The notes below the pieces were generated by a model, which saw only the letters and a list, made by a program, of their open reading frames with translations, had not been told where the DNA came from and searched no databases. A stretch of 64,000 bases of DNA. Origin: Pseudomonas costantinii. GTDB taxonomy: Bacteria > Pseudomonadota > Gammaproteobacteria > Pseudomonadales > Pseudomonadaceae. The translations under genes were made by a program, and so were the position numbers. The stretch is taken from assembly GCF_001870435.1 (NCBI RefSeq), contig NZ_MDDR01000039.1:1-64000 (forward strand). Direction: 5' to 3'. Shown one piece after another: positions 1 through 7,536 of this stretch (within the stretch, counting starts at the first letter, position 1; each line of letters starts with the position of its first letter).

Positions 1-141
1 CTCAAGCATGAAATAGTAGGTTTAGAGAGCATAAGCGAAGGTGTTTGGGACATTGTTTTTGGCCCGATTGTCTTGGGCCGCATCGATGAAAAGGATGTAA
101 AGGAAGATTACGTAACACTCAAAGTGATCAGAAGTAAGTGA
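1..141 (+). CDS. 3' end of a probable IS481-like transposase/integrase (partial)
   Basis: The reading frame is open from base 1 and stops at TGA 139-141, giving the last 46 residues of a protein. The tail contains GLESISEGVWDIVFG followed by VLGRIDE. This resembles the C-terminal beta domain of DDE integrases of IS481-like elements, where a G.W.V....LGR.D pattern is common. The 5' part lies outside the window. Base use is more AT-rich than the neighbouring Pseudomonas genes, which fits a mobile element. The terminal repeats just downstream (147-184) support this. The family call is inference from a short fragment. Confidence 0.5.
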   Translation, partial: LKHEIVGLESISEGVWDIVFGPIVLGRIDEKDVKEDYVTLKVIRSK

Positions 142-146
142 CCTGG

Positions 147-184
147 TGTTACCCATGTGACTGAACTCTTTTGTTACCTATGTG
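147..184. mobile_element. Terminal tandem repeats of the probable IS element
   Basis: Two 13-base direct repeats, TGTTACCCATGTG (147-159) and TGTTACCTATGTG (172-184), differ at one base and start exactly 25 bases apart, just after the transposase stop. Repeated TGTTACC(C/T)ATGTG blocks are a feature I associate with the ends of some IS481-like elements, where they may be transposase-binding sites. The other end of the element is outside the window, so the terminal inverted repeat cannot be confirmed. Confidence 0.5.
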
Positions 185-198
185 GTTGATCCCTTCAC

Positions 199-760
199 TT
201 GCCCCACCACTCGGCACCTCGCCTAGGCTCGGTGTGCCCGCACTCCGGCACGGCTGCGCGGGTCGCCGCGATGGGCCATCCCTGGCCCAGCGCGGCTAAA
301 CCGGCATCCTTGCCGGTTTACCCGCTCCACCGTGCCTACTTGCGGCCAGCGTGGTTTAACGGGGCGCCTAAGATCAAGATCAAGATCAACAGCAACAGCA
401 CGGCGGCCTGAAAGCCGACCTGAGTGGTGTAGATCAAAAGCGGTAAAACAAGCGAGCAAGCCCACATTTGGATCTCCATACACCAGATAGATATCACTCT
501 GCTCTTGATCTGGCTTTTGCTTCACACCACTCAGGTCGGCTTTCAGGCCGCCGTGCTCTGCTTTTGATCTTGATCTTGATCTCAGGCGCCCCATTAAACC
601 ACGCTGGCCGCACGCAGGCTTGAATCCGTGGGTAACCCGGCAGGACGCCGGGTTAGCCGCGCTGGGCCAAGGATGGCCCATCGCGGCGGCCCACGGATTC
701 AAGCCTGCGTGCGGGCACACCGAGCCTAGGCGAGGTGCCGAGTGGTGGGGCAAGAGCCCT
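199..760. repeat. Two inverted copies of a structured intergenic repeat
   Basis: The stretch 142-909 holds no convincing gene. Bases 199-240 recur as reverse complement at about 714-757, and 361-440 recur as reverse complement at about 508-592, so two copies of about 240 bp face each other. Each copy folds on itself. In the right copy 610-632 pairs perfectly with 690-712 (23 bp). An inner hairpin exists in both copies: AAACCGGC/GCCGGTTT (298-305/312-319) and AACCCGGC/GCCGGGTT (634-641/647-654), with a compensated base pair. Similar long repeats are scattered between genes in P. fluorescens-group genomes; I know of no assigned function. The right copy continues to about 860 with further conserved repeat sequence. 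Confidence 0.75.
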
Positions 761-909
761 TTGCTTACTTTGGGCTGGGCCGGCATTCCGGCTTTTCCAA
801 AGTGAGTCGCCGTAAGGGCGAAACCATAAGCCGCCGTTACCCAAACAACGGATATGTACTCAATCAACCTAAAGAATATGACCAATCCAAAGCCCACCAT
901 TGGATCGTC

Positions 910-1851
910 TTATACCCCCACCGCCTGCAACCGGCCGGAACGAAAATCCTTGGGCGACACCTCGAATTGCTTCTTGAACGATCGGCTGAAATGCGCCGAG
1001 TCGGTGAAGCCCCATTTGTAGGCAATCGAGGTGATCGACTCACTGCGCAGAAACGGGTTGGTCAAATCATCCGCACTGCGTTTGAGCCGCGCCCGCTGGA
1101 TATAGCGACAGACGCTGTCGTCCTGCTCCTCAAACAATCGATACAGATGCCGCACCGAAATATTCAGCCGATTAGCCAAGCCGATCGGACTCAAACCGGG
1201 CTGGCTCAATGACTCGTCAATGACCTTCTGAACATAGCTGCGCAGGTTATTCCCCTGCAACGACGCCACGCCTTCGCGGCATTCATCGCCCTGCTCCAGG
1301 GCCGAACCCAGCAGCGAAACGAACGCCGATTGCAGCGCCTCCACCTCGCCCGCGCCGTCCTCGGTGTCGTCTTTGCACAGTTGATCCATCAGCACATGCA
1401 GCATGCGCCCACAGGCTTTGGTCGAAGAGATCTTGCCGAAGACGCGAGCATGACCGCCCAAGTGTTTGCACACATCAGGGCGCGACAGGGACAGCGAGGC
1501 ATGTTCGATAAGGCCGAAGGGGGTGATTTCAATGGAGCCCACAGAGTCCATCAACAGCATCTCGCCAGGGGCCAGTTGCAGGGTCTGGCCATTCTGGGCT
1601 ATCTGCGAATAACCACTGCGCTGACTGACCAGGAAACAATCCTGGTCGTTGTCGTGGTCGGCATGGTGCGCCGGGCGCTTGATCAGGCCGGCATTGGTGC
1701 GCAGGATGGCCAGGCCGCGCGGCAAGTTGCTGATTTCACCGATAAACAGCGAGCGGTTGAAGGCCAACTCGGTATCGAAATGACCGCACGCGTCGCGCAG
1801 CTCTCGGTTCCAGCTGTCCAGCCCGTCGTGTGCATGCTGTTGGATGCTCAT
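910..1851 (-). CDS. AraC/XylS-family regulator, FeaR-like
   Basis: A 313-residue transcription factor with an N-terminal AraC-binding-like sensing domain (about 1-200) and a C-terminal double helix-turn-helix. The second HTH shows SITSIAYKWGFTDSAHFSRSF and the typical tail FKKQFEVSPKDFR. The longer frame would start at 1962, but ATG 1851 is chosen because GGAGAC lies 5 bases upstream and the upstream residues look non-coding. FeaR-type regulators activate aromatic-amine or aldehyde catabolic genes. Its neighbours here (amine permease, aldehyde dehydrogenase, monooxygenase) fit that role. Candidate binding sites lie at 4159-4174 and 7436-7471. The inducer is unknown. Confidence 0.8.
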   Translation of the reverse strand: MSIQQHAHDGLDSWNRELRDACGHFDTELAFNRSLFIGEISNLPRGLAILRTNAGLIKRPAHHADHDNDQDCFLVSQRSGYSQIAQNGQTLQLAPGEMLLMDSVGSIEITPFGLIEHASLSLSRPDVCKHLGGHARVFGKISSTKACGRMLHVLMDQLCKDDTEDGAGEVEALQSAFVSLLGSALEQGDECREGVASLQGNNLRSYVQKVIDESLSQPGLSPIGLANRLNISVRHLYRLFEEQDDSVCRYIQRARLKRSADDLTNPFLRSESITSIAYKWGFTDSAHFSRSFKKQFEVSPKDFRSGRLQAVGV

Positions 1852-1962
1852 GGGTGTCTCCGCAATGGCTTCTTTTTGTTGTTCTCGAGCAATAGTTAAC
1901 ATGTTATCTATATGCACGCAACAACTACCTGTTTGCCATTGCAGAAGCACTAATGATGCCAA

Positions 1963-2556
1963 TCAGAGGTTCGACAGCACCCGTTGCAGCCCCGCCATGC
2001 TCGTCAGCAAGTGGTTGCGCTGCGCAGGACTCAGGGCGATGTAACGCCGAAACGCCGGCATGCGATTGACCACCTCGCTGCCGCCCATATGCTCCAGGCG
2101 CACGCACCATTGCCGACCCAACAGCTCGATACGCAGGCGCTTGAAGTCCAGCGGCATCAGTGCCTGGAACAGCGCATCGTCCGCCAGCATTCGCGCCTGC
2201 AACTCACCGGCCAGCGCTGAGTTGCCGGACCTGCGTCGCACGCGTATTCCGTTGCGCCAAATCGCGCCGCCATGGTGCACCTCTAAGCTACCCGTGCTCT
2301 CTGTCAAAGCAGGCACGTGCAACACAAATTCGGTCATCACCAGGTGCATCAACAATTGGGATTCGGTGCGCTCGGCAATCTCCAACACCAAGCCGTCCAC
2401 ACGCACCTGCGCCCGCGTCGCTGACAGCCGCTCGAAACCCGCCAGCCCCAGGTTGCGCCGTAAGTGCTCCAGGGTCACCCCTGGCCGATACCCCGATGGG
2501 GCACGGTCAGCACGAAACAGCTCAAACAGTTTTTGCCGCAAAGTCGCTATAACCAT
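1963..2556 (-). CDS. DUF3156 family protein
   Basis: A 197-residue protein of the uncharacterised DUF3156 family. It starts at ATG 2556 inside the 3' end of the permease gene (35-base overlap), so the two are almost certainly co-transcribed and translationally coupled. The sequence is rich in Arg and Leu, has no signal peptide or membrane segment, and contains HHGGAIWRNGIRVRRR near the middle. Proteins of this family tend to sit beside amino-acid/amine permeases. The function is not known; a cytoplasmic role linked to the transported substrate is inference. The earlier in-frame start at 2664 would extend far into the permease gene and is rejected. Confidence 0.65.
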   Translation of the reverse strand: MVIATLRQKLFELFRADRAPSGYRPGVTLEHLRRNLGLAGFERLSATRAQVRVDGLVLEIAERTESQLLMHLVMTEFVLHVPALTESTGSLEVHHGGAIWRNGIRVRRRSGNSALAGELQARMLADDALFQALMPLDFKRLRIELLGRQWCVRLEHMGGSEVVNRMPAFRRYIALSPAQRNHLLTSMAGLQRVLSNL

Positions 2557-4021
2557 CGTCAGCGTGCCCCGGTTGATGACTGAATTCCTTGGCCAGCACC
2601 TCCTCCACGGAGGCTGGCTTGAAGGGGTTGACCTTCTGCACCACCAGGGTCCAGAACAACGCATACGCCGCCGTCAACCCAAGCATCACGGCAAACGGCA
2701 CGTAGATATCCGCAGGGTTCATGCCTGGTGGCGTGATAAACCACATGCCCAGCAGGATGCCGATACTCGACACGATCTGCGGCAGCGGAAACCACGGCGA
2801 ACGGTAGGCCCGTGGCAAATCCGGGCGACGAATGCGCAGGATCACCACCGACACCGTCACCAGCAAATACGCAAAGCTCCACGCACACACCGCCGCCAAT
2901 ACCAGATGCATGATGTTGTCGGTGTTGCCGCCCAGGTACAGCGCGTGCAGGCAGGGAATCAGCATCGCCACCAGGATGCACAACAGCGGCGTCTTGAAGC
3001 GCGGGTGCAGGTAGGTGAAAACCTTGGGCAATGCCCCATCCACCGCCATGCCGTAGAGAATCCGTGGCACACCGGCCATCAAGGTGTTGATGGTCGCAGC
3101 ACCGGCAAACAGAAAGCCGATGCCCAGCCACAGTGGGCCGACCTGCCCCATCACCTGCTCGGCGAACTTGGGGATCGCCATGGGCGTGTCCAGCAGATGC
3201 ACGCCTGACGCGGCGTCCAGCACCACGTTTTCCACCTGGCGCTTCATCGCCGCGCCATAGATGAACATGCAGCTCGCCACGCCCATCAACCCGAGCATCA
3301 TCGCGCGCGGCATCACCTTGGCCGATTGACGCAAGTCCGGCGCCAGCGGCGTGACGAACTCGCAACCGACAAACATAAACATCGCCATGCCCACCAGCGA
3401 CAGCACGGTCACAAGGTCGGTGCCCACCAACGACTCACCGAACCACCCCTCCAGATGCACCGCTGGCGCGGCGATCAAGCCCAGCACGCCAAACACCATC
3501 AAGGTGGTCCACATGCCAAAGGTGAGGATGATTTCCGCGCGGCCAAATGCGCTGACGCCAAAGGCATTCAGCACCCCGAACACAATCACAAACCCTACGC
3601 CCAGCAGCCACGAACCGCCTGCGGACTCCGCCAATGTATTGAGGTGTTCAAAGTTCACCAGCGCCATCACCCCGGACAGGATGGTTTCGGCGGTGCCGGC
3701 AAACACATGCACGATCAGGTAGGCCGACAAGGTCCCGGTGATCGCAAAGAATCGGCCCATACCGCAGTTGATGTAGTCATACACCGAGCCGGTGGTGGGC
3801 AGGATCGAGGCGGCTTCAGCGAAGGTGGTCGCCTGGGCCAACATCATGACCACGGCGATCAGCATTGCCAGGGCAAACGCACTGCCGCCGATGCCAAAGC
3901 CCATGGTGGCGGTGAGAATCACCGGGCTTGCCATGATCAGGCCAATGGTGCTGGCCAACGCGGTGGGGAAACCTACCGTGCCCCGGTTGAGGTGCGCGGT
4001 GAGTCGGTCGTTGATCGACAT
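2522..4021 (-). CDS. APC-family amino acid/amine permease
   Basis: A 499-residue inner-membrane transporter with about 12 hydrophobic segments. The N-terminal core carries GFPTALASTIGLIMASPVIL and the conserved segment AEAASILPTTGSVYDYINCGMG typical of amine and ethanolamine-type APC members. It probably imports an amine or amino acid by cation symport. ATG 4021 is chosen over 4249 because GAGGA sits just upstream and the protein then begins MSINDRLT, directly before the first membrane helix. It overlaps the DUF3156 gene downstream and is divergent from the channel gene at 4239. The substrate cannot be read from sequence; the FeaR-like regulator and aldehyde dehydrogenase suggest an aromatic amine. 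Confidence 0.8.
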   Translation of the reverse strand: MSINDRLTAHLNRGTVGFPTALASTIGLIMASPVILTATMGFGIGGSAFALAMLIAVVMMLAQATTFAEAASILPTTGSVYDYINCGMGRFFAITGTLSAYLIVHVFAGTAETILSGVMALVNFEHLNTLAESAGGSWLLGVGFVIVFGVLNAFGVSAFGRAEIILTFGMWTTLMVFGVLGLIAAPAVHLEGWFGESLVGTDLVTVLSLVGMAMFMFVGCEFVTPLAPDLRQSAKVMPRAMMLGLMGVASCMFIYGAAMKRQVENVVLDAASGVHLLDTPMAIPKFAEQVMGQVGPLWLGIGFLFAGAATINTLMAGVPRILYGMAVDGALPKVFTYLHPRFKTPLLCILVAMLIPCLHALYLGGNTDNIMHLVLAAVCAWSFAYLLVTVSVVILRIRRPDLPRAYRSPWFPLPQIVSSIGILLGMWFITPPGMNPADIYVPFAVMLGLTAAYALFWTLVVQKVNPFKPASVEEVLAKEFSHQPGHADDGYSDFAAKTV

Positions 4022-4158
4022 GGTGGGGTCCTCGAAAGCGGTTTTTTTAGTGTGTCGGCACTGTGCGCCCCACTCGAGTTGATCGTCTTGCCCCTGTCTG
4101 CCGCCGGTTTTGTTGCTCCCTGCCACGACGTGCTGCCTGGCGGCCAGGGTCAATTCCC

Positions 4159-4174
4159 TGGCACGCAAATGAAA
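4159..4174 (+). promoter_or_regulatory. Candidate FeaR-type operator
   Basis: TGGCA-N8-AAA matches the form of the FeaR binding motif (TGNCA-N8-AAA) known from E. coli. It lies in the 217-base divergent interval between the permease and the porin-like gene. A single match to a short motif is weak evidence. Confidence 0.35.
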
Positions 4175-4238
4175 GACTTGGCCTCCCACCGCTCGCCCTA
4201 ATGCGCCCTCACTCTTAACCAAGCTGGGGACAATAACA

Positions 4239-5561
4239 ATGGAGCACACACTGAAAAATCGCCGCCTGCGCCAGGCGGTCGGCCTGGGTATCGCGCTACT
4301 GGTCGGTCAGGCCCAGGCGGTCGAGTTGTACGCCGACGCCGACACCAAGGTCACCGGCAACTTCCTCGCCGTGTATGGGATGTTCAACAGCCCGAAAAAC
4401 TACGACGGCCGCAGCGGTGGTTCCACCTGGCGCGAGGCGTTTATCAAGTACGGCCTGAGTGTCGAGCAAAGCCTGGGCAACTTCGGTGGGGTGTATGGCA
4501 CGGCCAATCTGGTGAGTTCCGGCACCTGGGGCGATGGCGATGCGTCCGGGGTCACCAATGGCACCGAACGCACCACCAAGTTTGACGAAGCCTTCGCTGG
4601 CTGGCGCTCCGGGGACCTGTTCCCGGCATTGGGCAAGGACGGTCTCGACCTGTCGTTCGGGCGGCAGATCATCACCCTGGGCGACGGTTTCATCATCAAC
4701 GACGACGGCCCCAACCTGGGCAACGGTGTGGGTGATGGCGAGTTCAATCGCGGCGGCGCCTACTACATTGCCGCGCGACACGCTTTTGACAAGACCGCGG
4801 TGATCCGCTTGGGCGGCAAGGACGGCGTGCATGGCAGCCTGATGTGGATCAAGTCCGACAACCCCGCCCAGGCCATGACCGAAATGGCCGCGGGCACCCT
4901 GGAATACACCGCCGCACCGGGCACCTTGGGGCTGACGTATATTCACGGCATCGACGTGGATGAGCGCTTCGCCACCGACCTGCAACGCCAGCGCAAGGGC
5001 ATGAACCTCTACAGCCTGCGTGGCACCGGCAATGCCGGCATCGACAACGCGCACTTCGCCTTTGAACTGGCACGCCAGGACAAACGCGCCGGCCAGGAAA
5101 ACGCCGGTTACGCCGAAGCGGGCTACACCTTCGCCGACCTGCCGTGGTCACCCGACCTGACCTACCGCTACGCGCGCTATTCAAAAAACTGGGACGGGAT
5201 GTTTTCAGGCTTCAATCGCGGTTATGGCACCTGGGTGCAGGGCGAAGTGGCGGGCAACTACTCCGGCCCCTATAACAGCAACACGGCGGTGCAGCACGTG
5301 GCACTCAAGGTCAAGCCGCTGGCGAACGTCACCCTTGGCGCGCTGTTCTTCAACTACAGCACCGTCAGCACCCGCGACCAGTTGAACCTCGATGGCCGCG
5401 AGCTGGACCTGTACGCCGAATGGGCGGTGAACGAGCATCTGATCATCACCCCGCTGATCGGCCTCTACAAACCCGACAAGGATGCGCAGACCGGCGGCAA
5501 CCAGGTCGGGGGCAACGGCACCAACGTCTACAGTCAGTTGGTCGTCGCCGTACCGTTCTGA
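4239..5561 (+). CDS. Outer-membrane channel protein (alginate-export/porin-like)
   Basis: A 440-residue predicted outer-membrane beta-barrel. The first 28 residues form a signal peptide (MEHTLKNRRLRQ, hydrophobic core, cleavage after AQA). The mature part alternates polar and hydrophobic residues, is rich in Gly, Asp and aromatic residues, and ends with Phe (VVAVPF), as outer-membrane barrels do. It resembles specific porins of the alginate-export-like group more than general porins. It is divergent from the permease and probably supplies the same substrate to the periplasm. Its 3' end overlaps the flavin reductase gene tail-to-tail by 28 bases. Confidence 0.7.
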   Translation: MEHTLKNRRLRQAVGLGIALLVGQAQAVELYADADTKVTGNFLAVYGMFNSPKNYDGRSGGSTWREAFIKYGLSVEQSLGNFGGVYGTANLVSSGTWGDGDASGVTNGTERTTKFDEAFAGWRSGDLFPALGKDGLDLSFGRQIITLGDGFIINDDGPNLGNGVGDGEFNRGGAYYIAARHAFDKTAVIRLGGKDGVHGSLMWIKSDNPAQAMTEMAAGTLEYTAAPGTLGLTYIHGIDVDERFATDLQRQRKGMNLYSLRGTGNAGIDNAHFAFELARQDKRAGQENAGYAEAGYTFADLPWSPDLTYRYARYSKNWDGMFSGFNRGYGTWVQGEVAGNYSGPYNSNTAVQHVALKVKPLANVTLGALFFNYSTVSTRDQLNLDGRELDLYAEWAVNEHLIITPLIGLYKPDKDAQTGGNQVGGNGTNVYSQLVVAVPF

Positions 5562-6073
5562 ACCGCCTCGGGCGCGCAGGGACGCCGCGCCTGAATCTGT
5601 GCATAAGCGCCCTGGTGATACAGCAACGGCGCACGGCCGAAATCATCAAACGCCACCACCTTGCCGATCATGATCCAGTGGTCGCCACCGTCGATCTGCT
5701 GGTATTTCTCACAGTGAAAACGCGCCGAGCAATCGGCAAACACCGGCGAGCCACCCTCCCCGGGTTCGTATTCGATCAAGGCGAAACGGTCCTCACGCGG
5801 GCGCGCAAAATTGTTCGACAGGTGTTCTTGGTCGGCGGCCAACACATTCACCGCAAAGTGGCTGGCCTCCTCAAACACCTCGTGGCTGTTGGAGCGCTTG
5901 TCGATGCTCCACAGCACCAACGGCGGGTCGAGGGATACCGAATTGAAACTGTTGGCGGTCACGCCCACTTTGCGCCCGGACGCGGTGGCCGCGGTGACCA
6001 CGGTCACGCCGGTGGCGAAGTTGCCCAGGGCGCGGCGAAAAGCGCGTGGATCGAAAACGCTGCTGTCAGACAT
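5534..6073 (-). CDS. Flavin reductase, small component of a two-component monooxygenase
   Basis: A 179-residue protein of the flavin reductase-like (HpaC/HsaB) family. It shows the family N-terminus FRRALGNFATGVTVVTA, then VGVTANSFNSVSLDPPLVL, which contributes to flavin binding, and a conserved His in GGDHWIMIGKV. Such enzymes use NAD(P)H to make reduced FMN or FAD for a partner oxygenase. The partner is the acyl-CoA-dehydrogenase-fold oxygenase encoded 57 bases upstream on the same strand. The 3' end overlaps the convergent porin-like gene. Confidence 0.85.
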   Translation of the reverse strand: MSDSSVFDPRAFRRALGNFATGVTVVTAATASGRKVGVTANSFNSVSLDPPLVLWSIDKRSNSHEVFEEASHFAVNVLAADQEHLSNNFARPREDRFALIEYEPGEGGSPVFADCSARFHCEKYQQIDGGDHWIMIGKVVAFDDFGRAPLLYHQGAYAQIQARRPCAPEAVQNGTATTN

Positions 6074-6130
6074 GCAAGACTCCCGGACACCCTCAAACGA
6101 GCGCCCTGATTGTTGTTGTAAAAGAACCCG

Positions 6131-7300
6131 TCACACCATGCTCGGGTCAGGCTCCAGGCCCATCAGCTCACGGCCGAGGATCTGCGCGCAGACGTCGTAG
6201 TCGGTGTAGGCATGCGCGCCGGTCATATGGGAATCGCGGAACAGGCGCTGCATTTCGTTGTGTTCGAACCAGGCGTTGCCGCCCGCTGCGGCGAACAGCC
6301 GATCCACCGCCTCGATGCACATCTTGGTCGCGTAGGCCTGATTGGTGCGCCAGAACGCCAGGGTTTCTCGACTCGGATAACGCTGCGCGGCGCTGTGCTC
6401 AGCGTGCTCCTGCCAGGTCTTCTCCAGAAACGCCCGGGCGGCGGCCACCTGATGAGTGGACTCGGCCAGGCGCATCAACGCAGGGGTGGCCGCGCCCACG
6501 GCGGCACCGGTGTAGGCACGCACGCGGTTTTTGGTTTTTTCGCGGAACACCTCCAGCATGCGTTCGGCCACCCCAAGGCTGACGGTGGAGAAACCGCTGG
6601 CGAAATACGGCCGATACGGCGCGTAGAAAATCTTGCTGTCGGGATACAGGCCAAAACCTGCGGACTTGCCCTCCATCATGTCCCTGGCCTTCTGGATCCG
6701 GTGCTCGGGCACCCAGGCATTGTCGATGATCAAGGTCTTGGTACCGCTGCCTTTCATGCCGGCGGCGTACCAGTCATCACGGATCTGGTAATCGCTGCGC
6801 GGCAGCACGGCGAAACAGTAATCCTGGGTGCCTTCGGGGTTCTGGCGGCGGCAGCCGACAATCGCCCACTCGCCATGGTCACAGCCACTGCTCCAGCCCA
6901 TCTCACCGCTGAAATGCACACCGCCCTCGCCCTCCACGACACGCCCGAACGGCGCAATACTGCTGCTGGCCGTGGCGTCCGGGTTTTCGCCCCAGACCTC
7001 CTGCTGCAACGTCGCCGAGAACAACGCCAACTGATGGCTGTGGGTGCACAACAAACTCATGGCCCAGGCGGTGCTGGCACAACTACCGGCGAGCAACGCG
7101 ATGCAGTCGGCGAATTCGGGCAGCGACAGTTCCAGGCCACCAAACGCCTTGGGTTGAAAGACGCGGTGCAGGCCGATGCTTTTGAGCAACGCAATGTTTT
7201 CCTCCGGCACCTTGCGTTCCTGTTCGGCACGCGCGGCGTTCGCAGCGATAAGGGGCAGGATGGGCTTGAGGTCTTCGAGGAGCGGGTTTGGCTTTTTCAT
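6131..7300 (-). CDS. Flavin-dependent monooxygenase, acyl-CoA dehydrogenase fold
   Basis: A 389-residue protein of the acyl-CoA dehydrogenase superfamily, type that acts as oxygenase with a separate flavin reductase (C2 p-hydroxyphenylacetate hydroxylase, HsaA, IacA and indole oxygenases). Visible family features are the N-terminal helical domain, GSCASTAWAMSLLCTHSHQL, MKGSGTKTLIIDNAWVPEHR in the beta domain, and the C-terminal helical part ending in FRDSHMTGAHAYTDYD. It probably hydroxylates an aromatic ring or indole with reduced flavin from the neighbouring reductase. Indole, indoleacetate and hydroxyphenylacetate are all possible substrates. Confidence 0.75.
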   Translation of the reverse strand: MKKPNPLLEDLKPILPLIAANAARAEQERKVPEENIALLKSIGLHRVFQPKAFGGLELSLPEFADCIALLAGSCASTAWAMSLLCTHSHQLALFSATLQQEVWGENPDATASSSIAPFGRVVEGEGGVHFSGEMGWSSGCDHGEWAIVGCRRQNPEGTQDYCFAVLPRSDYQIRDDWYAAGMKGSGTKTLIIDNAWVPEHRIQKARDMMEGKSAGFGLYPDSKIFYAPYRPYFASGFSTVSLGVAERMLEVFREKTKNRVRAYTGAAVGAATPALMRLAESTHQVAAARAFLEKTWQEHAEHSAAQRYPSRETLAFWRTNQAYATKMCIEAVDRLFAAAGGNAWFEHNEMQRLFRDSHMTGAHAYTDYDVCAQILGRELMGLEPDPSMV

Positions 7301-7435
7301 GGACGGCCCTGCTTATTATTGGAAGTCCGGCACGCGCTCCGAAGCGAGGAGCGGCACCCGATGCAGGGCCAGTATCGAACGCGTTGCCGGGGCGGAAAAT
7401 GCACGTTCCACAGGCAAGGTTGTACTTTTCATAGA

Positions 7436-7471
7436 CGTGGCAGGCACAGACATATCGCGTGGCAGGCACAG
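7436..7471 (+). promoter_or_regulatory. Direct repeat, candidate AraC-type operator
   Basis: CGTGGCAGGCACAG occurs twice (7436-7449 and 7458-7471). The start-to-start distance of 22 bases, about two helical turns, is the usual spacing of the half-sites bound by AraC/XylS proteins. The repeat lies in the divergent interval between the oxygenase and aldehyde dehydrogenase genes, 65 bases before the latter. Each half contains TGGCA followed after eight bases by CAT or CAA, close to the FeaR motif. Confidence 0.5.
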
Positions 7472-7536
7472 TCAAGCTCCGTCGACCACTGCTGGTTACC
7501 CTCGGGCTTTCCTTTGTGAACTGCCAGGAACCTGCC

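Noticed and set aside
223..900. Open frame of 225 codons over the intergenic repeat, plus others on both strands
   Set aside because: It reads through both inverted copies of the structured repeat. The predicted proteins are low-complexity and would be encoded by non-coding repeat DNA.
2060..3208. Long forward frame (382 codons) opposite the DUF3156 and permease genes
   Set aside because: It is the antisense shadow of two well-supported genes and has a His- and Arg-rich composition typical of high-GC shadows.
6131..7300. Assignment of the monooxygenase as IacA or an indole oxygenase
   Set aside because: The fold fits, but the iac operon partners and MarR-type regulator are absent. The substrate cannot be decided from sequence.
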